Below, piece after piece: positions 56,199 to 64,000 of a DNA stretch of 64,000 bases. The stretch covers positions 317,501 through 381,500 of the forward strand of contig OZ005611.1 in the NCBI GenBank assembly GCA_963930655.1. The letters are read 5' to 3'. The position numbers and the translations under genes were made by a program. The notes below the pieces were generated by a model, which searched no databases, was not told where the DNA came from, and saw only the letters and a list, made by a program, of their open reading frames with translations. Position 1 is the first letter of the stretch, and each line of letters begins with the position of its first letter. The stretch is from Myrica gale. Its lineage: Eukaryota; Streptophyta; Magnoliopsida; Fagales; Myricaceae.

Positions 56199-56479
56199 TC
56201 AAGTTTAAGATGTAAATTGCAATATGGTAGTTTATGAGTAAAAAATATATTTTTATCTATTACTTAATTGCCATATTTATTAGGGCCAATCTGCGGGCCC
56301 AATAAAACAAACCGAAAAAAGAAAATTAGTATGTAGGCTGAGACCCAGTTTGAATCTACGCGTGCCGTCATCTTCTTAATGTAATCAGGCCCATTTCATG
56401 TCCTGTCGAAGAAGATATTTTACCGGGTCCAATCCAGGCCCCAAAAAAAATGATACATAGATATTGGAAAGGTAGGGTC

Positions 56480-57505
56480 GAATTCCTTTATGGGGCCCAC
56501 AGCTTGCAACGTGGCACCGCGTACACTCTCCTCCCCTGGCTCTCTGTTCAAGCAACTGAGCAAGCAGATCGATCTCTCTCGATGCGCTTCTCATCTGTTG
56601 TATCTCTCTGTCCGTCTGTTAGCGGGAACAGAGTATTTTTATTTTGGGAGATCTCTTTTCCAGTAAACTCCAAATTCCTGTTCCAACACCATATATCTGT
56701 TGGTTATACGTGCTTGTAGGATCACCAGATCCAAATCTCTCTCTCTCTCTCTCTGTTTATTTTCTGCGCCAACTCACATTTCGAATCCACATATTATCGA
56801 CTAATCTGATTTTTTGGTATTTGGTGCGAGTTTTTGGTTGCGTTTGTCTGGCTTTAGTTGGCCTGTAACGAATCGATAGCACAAAATTTCGGAACCCCAA
56901 TTAAGTTGTCACATTCTTTATGCTAATTCGGGCTTCTTTGTAGAAATGCTGGTTTCACCGTTCTCATTCTGGTTCCCCCTCTTTGGGGTTTACGAGTCTT
57001 GGGGATTTGGGTGCTCTAGATTTGCGAATTAGGCTTTTTGGTTTCTTACTCTATGAAAAGCTATCCACTTTATCGTGTATTTCCCTTAAATACTTTGTAT
57101 TGATTAGTTTTCCGGAGATCCTGAGTTGTACGTTTCAGGCTGGGCTTCTGAGGTGTCTGAATGTGGATTACAATACCACATGCTTGTTAGTTTTCTATTT
57201 TATATTCGTTGATGATTTCTTTGAATTCGGGATCTGGGTCCTCCCTCACTTGCCTCGATTATAGAAGTTTGACTTGCATGCCTATTGATGTTGAGCAGTT
57301 ACTTCGAAGGGCTAGTAAGACGATCAACAGGAGTATTACGTATGACAGATAGTACCCCTATAGGGAGCATTCAGTATACGTTGAATTTCGGGCTCAATGC
57401 CGCTGGAACGTTGAGGATAGACTGCATTTTGCATTGGGAATTACTAGATAAGAGGAATTGGATTGGTTATTTGTGTTTGGGAACAGAGGATTTTGAAGGG
57501 GAATT
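56480..57505 (+). promoter_or_regulatory. Promoter and long leader of the CDK-like kinase gene
   Basis: Upstream of the ATG at 57506 is about 1 kb of leader-like, T-rich sequence with a CT microsatellite (56737-56752). There are possible acceptors at 56718 (TTGTAG) and 57138 (TTTCAG), so a 5' UTR intron is likely. An upstream ATG at 57288 opens a 92-codon frame that overlaps the main start out of frame. Confidence 0.45.
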
Positions 57506-60500
57506 ATGGGCTGCGTTTGCTCCAAAGGGTTCTTTCCGCATGAATATGCGGTTGATAATCACGTGAGAAATAAAGCATCGAGAGCAAACAAATCTACGAA
57601 GCGGTTTGCTGCTTCCCTGAGGAAGGAGGAAGCCGTGGCGGAGGGAGATGGTAGTGCAACTGCGCGGCTGATAACCAATTCGACAGCAGAAGTTGCAGGC
57701 TCCACCCCCATTTTGTGGGACGAGAGGGAGAAGAATGTGGTTAGTGAGAAACCGGCGAAACAAAAGCTTCAAAGGGGGTCAACAAGTGAGATGGGGGTTG
57801 GTGGAGGACAAGAACAGCCAACCATATACCGGATAGGTAGTTTGCCCAATGGGGAGAGAGGAGCACAAGTTGTTGCTGGATGGCCTTCTTGGCTGAGTGC
57901 AGTCGCGGGAGAAGCGATCTACGGATGGGTGCCTCGAAAAGCCGACTCGTTTGAGAGGTTGGATAAGGTTAGTTGGCTATTTCTACATCCCTATGTATTG
58001 ATAATTATGCTGTCTCCCGCGAAAATGATATTACATTTTGTGGCATCTGACCTTTTCAATCTGATTAAACATGCATATCAATGAGGAGAAGATAGTTTTT
58101 TTTTTAGAATCTTCTCACATGTTTTTCTGGGCGTATGTCCCATGTTAGTTGATTATCATCCTTTTCTTTTCGTTCCAACTGTGTCGTTGATAATGCAGAT
58201 TGGACAAGGAACTTACAGCAGTGTGTATAAAGCTCGTGATCTTGAAAAAAATAAGATAGTTGCATTGAAAAAGGTGCGGTTTGCTAATATGGATCCAGAA
58301 AGTGTCCGTTTTATGGCGAGAGAAATTATCATCATGCGTAGGCTAGATCACCCAAATGTCATGAAGCTTGAAGGTCTGATTACTTCAAGGGTCTCCGGTA
58401 GCTTGTACCTTGTATTTGAATATATGGAACACGATCTTGCTGGACTTGCAGCGACATCTGGGATCAAATTCACTGAAGCACAGGTACTTTCTTTGATCCT
58501 GCTAAGTAAATGGGATGGATTTTCCTGCTGTTGGGCGAGTTTTTGACCTATTTGCTCCCTGGGTTGTGGGTCGTAGTTTGTACATCAGGATTGGGCCAAA
58601 CGGGTCCGGCTTTAGGGGATTTCCACGTTATATAAAAAAAAAAGAATGTGATACTTGTTGCAGATTTAATTAATATCATATTTTTTTTCTTTGCCAAGCC
58701 AGGTTGAGTTTGCTATGAACAACTGAATGATCTCTAGTATTTTTCCCGTATTTCTGAGAGTATCTAATTCAAATTGGAAAGAGAATTTGCGAGCCAAACC
58801 ACAAATTGGATCTGATAGATTACTACCTACATGGCTACTTTCTTCAATATCTAGACATTATAATCAGAAACTTCTTCATATGCTTTACTAGTTTATAGAT
58901 CCTATAGATTCCTTATTAAAAATGGGTTTGTCTGCTGGGCTATCTCACATGTATCAGGTTGGTATGCTCCTGAGCCTATATAGTTATGAACATCCTTAAG
59001 AAATTGCTGGTCATAAATGCTTAGTAAATTGATTGGGTTGCTTGCGCCAAGGAGATCCCCTTTCTCCGTTGTTGTTCGCCATTGTGATGGAGGCTTTTAG
59101 TCATATGATGGAGGCGGTTGTGGTGCACGGGGGGATACGAGGTTTTAGAGTTGGAGGGGTGGCGAATGATGGTGTTGCCATTTCACATCTTCTTTTTGTT
59201 GATGATACGTTAGTGATGTGTGGGGTGGATGATGAGCAGTTCCGGAATCTCAGATGTCTCCTACTATGTTTCGAAGCGGTTTCGGGCTTAAAGATTAATC
59301 TCTCTAAGTCCGAGGTCATCCCTATTGGTAAAGTGGAGAATGTCCAGGAGTTGGCGGATATCTTAGGGTGTGGTGTCTCCTCTTTGCCTATTAAGTATCT
59401 TGGCCTCCCCTTGGGTGCTTCTTTCAAAAACACTCACATTTGGGATGGGATCCTTGAGAGGATGGACCGTCGTTTGGCGGGATGGAAGCGCATGTACCTT
59501 TCCAAGGGTGGTAGGTTAACTCTTATCAAATCTACTCTCTCGAGCTTACCTTCATATTTCCTTTCTTTGTTCCCTATTCCGGCGGCTGTTGCAAGTAGGA
59601 TGGAGAAAATTCAACGGGACTTCCTTTGGGGAAGTGATGGGGACGCCCATAAGCTCCACCTTGTGAAGTGGAATACGGTGTGTTCTCCGCTGTATGATGG
59701 AGGTTTGGGCATTCGCAATATTAGGAAGTTTAATACGGCGTTATTAAGCAAATGGTTATGGAGGTTTGCCATAGAAAGGGATAGTTTGTGGAGGAGGGTT
59801 ATTGCTGCAAAATATGGGTGCATGATTGGTGGTTGGCATACTTCTCTCGGTCGTGGCCCTTATGGGGTTAGCTTGTGGAGGTTCATTAGCAAAGGGTGGG
59901 GTGCCTTTAGTAAGCACATTCGGTTTAAGGTGGGGAGTGGTGCTAATATTCGCTTTTGGCATGATGTATGGTGTGGTGAGCAGCCCTTGAGTCTCACTTT
60001 CCCTACGGTTTTTTCCGTATCTCGTTGTAAGGAAGCTATGGTGGCGGATTGTCTGGTAGAGGATGGTGGTGTTGTGACTTGGAATGTTCCGTTCACTAGA
60101 GCTGCTAATGACTGGGAGTTGGAGGATTTCGATGCTTTCTTCGCCTTAGTGTACGGGGTTACCATAACTCGAGGGGGGGAGGATGTGCTTGAGTGGATGG
60201 GCTCGAAGGATGGAAAGTTTTCTGTTAGTTCGATGTATGCTGCTTTCAGAGGAAGGGTTGCTCTCTCTTTCCCGTGGAAGGATGTTTGGCGTTCTTTGTG
60301 CCCTATGAGGGTTTCTTTCTTTGTGTGGGAGGCATCTCTTGGCAGGTGTCTAACTACTGATAACCTTCGTCGAAGAGGCTTCATTATTGCCGACTGGTGC
60401 TACTTATGCCGAAGTTGTGGGGAGTCAGTTAATCATGTTCTGTTGCATTGTCCTTATGCTTCTGGGCTTTGGTCGCATGTGCTTTATATCTTGAATTTTC

Positions 60501-63500
60501 CATGGGTTATGCCAGAGAAGGTGGACGAAACGCTGAGGTGTTGGAAGAGAAGCCTAAGAAATCCCATAGCCCAGGCTATTTGGAGAATGATCCCACATTG
60601 TATCTAGTGGTGTCTTTGGCGTGAGCGCAACAGTAGATGTTTTGAGGATTGTTCCTTGTCATTGGATAGGTTGCAGGGTGTCTTTCTTTCTTTGTTGTTC
60701 ACTTGGGGGAACTCGATGCTTGGTTTCCCCTTTCTTGATTTTGCTGATTTTGCTGATTTTCTGGCTTGTTTAGAATAGTGTATGCGGTATAGTCTTTGTA
60801 CTGTATTCCTTTTCTAATGAGATCGGCTTATTTATCAAAAAAAAAAAAGTCAAATTGAGTGTCATTCCAGCAGTTCCCACGTAATAAGCAGGGTGGTTTT
60901 ACAGTTCCCTAAAGTTTCTGAAAGGAGGTATTCTCTTTGGAATTTAAATTGAAGAATCGTATAGTGGAGGTCTCCTGGAATATCTGTCTTCCAACCATGT
61001 TCTCTTGAGAATGGAAGGTACCCTTGTTAAGTTGATTGCGGCATTGTGTTTGAGATTTACCATGTGACATACCATGCCACATTTTAGATATGTAGGTTCC
61101 TTTTTTGGCTTGGGAGATTGCTCGTGGGAGAGTATTGACTATTGACAACTTAAGGAGGAGGGGCCTTTTGTTGCTTGATTGGTGCTTTTTGTGCAAATGC
61201 GAGGGGGAGTCTGTGGATCATATTTTTATGCATTGCCAAGTGGCTCGAGGTTTGCGGGCGTATTTGTTTTGCATTATGAACCTTTCTTGGGTTATGTCTC
61301 GGAGGGTGATCGAGGCGTTGAGGTGCTGGAAAAAGAAGTTCGATAATCTCATTGCTTTGGTAGTGTGGCGAATGATTCCTCTTGCTGTTTGGTGGATCTT
61401 GTGGAGAGAGAGGAACAACCGATGCTTTGAAGATTTTGAGCAGTCTTTGGATAGTTTAAGGGGTCTTGTTTTGCAGTCGCTTTTTCTTTGGGCTAATGTG
61501 ATGTTGGGTTATCCCTTTTCTGGTTTTCCGGATTTTCTAAGTTTTCTTGTTTGTATGTGTTAGAGGTTCTCAGTATAGGCTCTTATACTGTTGTCTCCTT
61601 CTTCTTTTGTTTCTTTGTTTTTCTTCTTTTTAATAAGATTGACTTATAAAAAAAAAATTCTGCACACAGGAAGGAAAAAAATTGCATGCTGATATTTATA
61701 AGCTTGATATACGTCGACTGAATACATGAAAGTATGGGCTTACTTTTTCCCAATCTGGAAAGAAATTAATGCATGAAAATTCTCAATCCATCAGAGATAT
61801 GGCCCTGTTTGATGTATCACTTTTGCTGCTACTATGTGCTAGCTCTACAAACCATTTCCAGGAAGTCATTCTTTTCATGAATTTGTGTTGCATCTGGTGA
61901 CCTTAGCCAAAAACAGATGTAATAAACAAGCAAAATAAGACTTGTTTGCTTCTGTGGTTCATATATTCTTATGGTAGAGTTCTTGCTGGCTTGCAGATCA
62001 AATGCTATATGCAACAACTGCTTTTTGGACTTGACCACTGTCACAGTCACGGTGTTTTGCATCGAGACATTAAAGGGTCAAATCTTCTGATTGACAATAG
62101 TGGCAATCTTAAAATTGGTGATTTTGGGTTAGCAACCTTTTTCCACCCGCATCAGAAGCAGCCTCTGACGAGTCGGGTGGTAACTTTATGGTATCGACCC
62201 CCTGAACTTTTGCTTGGCTCTACGAACTATGGAATTGCTGTGGATTTGTGGAGTACGGGTTGCATTCTTGCAGAATTATTTGCCGGGAAGCCTATTATGC
62301 CGGGAAGAACAGAGGTACATTTTCCAGCTTTTTCTTGGATATGTAAGAAATATGGGAGTTCTTTGCAATGGATTAGATGCATCAGATTTCTCTCTTGTGT
62401 CAAGAGAAGTGACCTTATGGTTAGGAGTTCAACCAGGCAGCAATGCTCATAAACCAGAATTTAACGTCCACTTTGACATCTACTTTCATTGAAGTTAAAA
62501 AGTGTTTTTTCTTCACTACTCAAGATGAGAAGTGGTGAATTACCCAGATTGATCAGCATATATGATTGGCATTATTTGCTTATACCATGAGTGTGTAAGA
62601 AATCTTCTTCTGTACTGCTTAAAATCATCATATAGTTTCTAGGTTCCTAGGACATGCAAAATACCTTGATGATACCAAATAACATGTGCCAACATATATT
62701 GCATTACTTACAAGTCATCATATTTCTTGCCAATTCACTTTGTTTCCCTTATAATGAAATAATCTGAACCTACCATTCACAGGATATTCAATTGGAATGT
62801 AAGACAGAAAAGCTCCTATCGTCCCATGTTATATACTGACTACTACATGCTACTTAATATTTGTTGGTGGGTCCAATGCTTTGTCTTGTGCTCCCATGGC
62901 ATGGATGTCTGAAAGCTTCACCTATGGAACTGCTCTTGTCTCTTGTTTCTCTGGGCATCATGATGATATTATTTGCGATTTATAGGTTGAGCAACTACAT
63001 AAGATCTTCAAACTTTGTGGTTCACCTTCTGAAGAGTACTGGAAGAAGTCAAAATTGCCTCATGCAACCATCTTCAAACCTCAACATCCTTACAAGCGTT
63101 CTGTTGCTGAATCATTTAAGGACTTTACTACATCAGTATTGGCCCTTTTGGATATCCTTCTTTCAGTAGAACCTGATGGCCGGGGAACAGCTGCTTCTGC
63201 ACTCCAGAGTGAGGTAAGTATGAGTTTTCTTATGTTCTTCAAATTGGGTGGTGTTGGTAAATTTTCATTAGGTAAAGCTTTTCTGGTTGTGAGCCTCCTT
63301 TTGAGTATGGACTCTATGTTTTCTCCAAGACTCACTTAATTGGAACCATTTTCATATGTCAACTTAAAGCACATTCTAACTCATTTTCATTTGATCTTTT
63401 ATAATTAGAAGTGTATTTGACATTTCATTTGGGAATGATCTACGCGTTTCTGACTGTAACTGTGCTTTATTTAGCATGCCTGTCCTGGAGTTCTTTCACC

Positions 63501-64000
63501 ACAAATGTATAGGATGTTGATCATATAGGACTCTGAGTTTTCTTATGATCTTCAAATTGGGTGGTGTTGGTAAATTTTCATTAGGTAAAGCTTTTCTGGT
63601 TGTGAGCCTCCTTTTGAGTATGGACTCTGTTTTCTCCAAGACTCACTTAATTGGAACCATTTTCATATGTCAACTTAAAGCACATTCTAACTCATTTTCA
63701 TTTGATCTTTTATAATTAGAAGTGTATTTGACATTGCATTTCGGAATGATCTACGCGTTTCTGACTGTAACTGTGCTTTATTTAGCATGACTGTCCTGGA
63801 GTTCTTTCACCACAAATGTATAGGATGCTGATCATGCTTTCTCATTGTATCATATTGTATTCATTGAGTGTAGAAGTTATGTAAGTTGGCACATTCATTA
63901 TAACCTTATTCAATTGTGCTGATTCTGGTGATTATATAATCATGAGTTTTCTTTTCCAGTTCTTCACGACAAAGCCTCTTGCATGTGATCCATCAACTTT
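57506..64000 (+). CDS. CDK-like Ser/Thr kinase with N-myristoylation signal, 3' partial
   Basis: Exons 57506-57967, 58199-58483, 61997-62314, 62986-63213 and 63960 to beyond the window, all in phase 0, give 444 residues so far. MGCVCSK at the start fits N-myristoylation and palmitoylation, so membrane attachment. The kinase domain begins at ERLDKIGQGTYSSVYKARD (about 150-168) with VALKKVRF (Lys 178), HRDIKGSNLLI (271-281), DFGLA (291-295), VVTLWYRPPELLLGS and VDLWSTGCI. These match the plant CDK-like group that includes At1g54610 and IBS1. The PSTAIRE position is replaced (MDPESVRFMARE), so classical cyclin binding is doubtful. Intron 2 is 3.5 kb with two LINE copies; intron 4 contains a 313-bp tandem duplication. 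Confidence 0.92.
59030..60850 (+). mobile_element. 5'-truncated LINE in kinase intron 2
   Basis: Begins inside the reverse-transcriptase domain (GCLRQGDPLSPLLF, then the FVDD catalytic box at 59198-59209) and continues through the ORF2 end: QRDFLWGSDGDAHK, a zinc-knuckle CYLCRSCGES, and WRERNSRCFED. The frame is interrupted by a stop at about 60605-60607 but continues beyond. It ends with TCTAATGAGATCGGCTTATTTATC and a poly-A. The phrases AGTAAATTGATTGG before and AGTCAAATTGAGTG after may be a worn target duplication. Not active: truncated and interrupted. Confidence 0.85.
61095..61655 (+). mobile_element. Short 5'-truncated LINE in the same intron
   Basis: Only the last part of ORF2 is present (WEIARGRVLTIDNLRRRG, zinc knuckle CFLCKCEGES, WWILWRERNNRCFEDFEQSL, ending FLVCMC), then a 3' UTR with TTAATAAGATTGACTTATAAAAA. 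The frame 61105-61563 is intact, suggesting a younger insertion than its neighbour. Same orientation as the host gene. Confidence 0.83.
63221..63835. repeat. 313-bp tandem duplication in kinase intron 4
   Basis: Copy 1 runs from 63221 to about 63524 and copy 2 from 63534 to about 63835, with only a few substitutions and a small deletion. Copy 1 starts seven bases after the donor at 63214. The duplication does not include an exon. Confidence 0.88.

Noticed and set aside
59860-60384. 174-codon minus-strand frame in the kinase intron
   Set aside because: Antisense of the LINE ORF2 frame; no domain.

Overview
The window is nuclear DNA of a flowering plant. The genes are split by GT-AG introns, the sequence between them is AT-rich, and there are many small inverted-repeat transposons and 5'-truncated LINEs. 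The proteins are typical of eudicots (a FAR1-related factor, plant cytochrome c, a MEKK-like kinase, an N-myristoylated CDK-like kinase). Protein and LINE style suggest a woody rosid, possibly Fagales; that placement is impression only. There are no operons, no CRISPR array, and I recognised no tRNA or rRNA gene.

Layout. 1-2.0 kb: repeat-like DNA with a fragment resembling the NAF motif of a CIPK kinase. 2.0-6.6 kb (+): FRS11-like gene. 7.4-9.0 kb (+): CMC2-like mitochondrial twin-CX9C gene. 9.8-15.7 kb (-): a decayed SWIB/Plus-3/GYF gene with frameshifts and an in-frame stop. 17.7-19.7 kb (-): NOG1 ribosome-assembly GTPase. 19.8-28.8 kb: a segment of about 9 kb bounded by a 47-bp direct repeat. 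It holds a large foldback, two hAT-type elements with 8-bp target duplications, an LTR, a LINE with only ORF1, and a five-exon conserved gene of unknown function (24.5-28.3 kb, -). A leader exon with TATA and telo-box-like motifs at 29.0-29.15 kb may be the displaced first exon of NOG1. 30.7-31.3 kb: a small MITE and an RNase H remnant. 32.6-33.8 kb (-): MEKK-like MAPKKK. 35.0-44.0 kb (-): a 19-exon GH116 (GBA2-type) glucosylceramidase with a LINE in intron 2. 46.9-48.5 kb (-): cytochrome c. 50.3-53.6 kb (-): multi-pass membrane protein. 55.7-56.2 kb: CACTA transposase remnant. 56.5-64 kb (+): CDK-like kinase that runs off the window and carries two LINE copies in intron 2.

The host genes are ordinary, mostly housekeeping or signalling genes and do not form a pathway cluster. 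I found no convincing new molecular system. The points most worth a second look are the 9-kb insertion that may split NOG1 and trap another gene, the multiply broken but still splice-competent SWIB/Plus-3/GYF gene with its duplicated GYF module, the LINE that landed beside a splice acceptor in GBA2, the ORF1-only LINE, and an arginine at a normally invariant glycine of cytochrome c.
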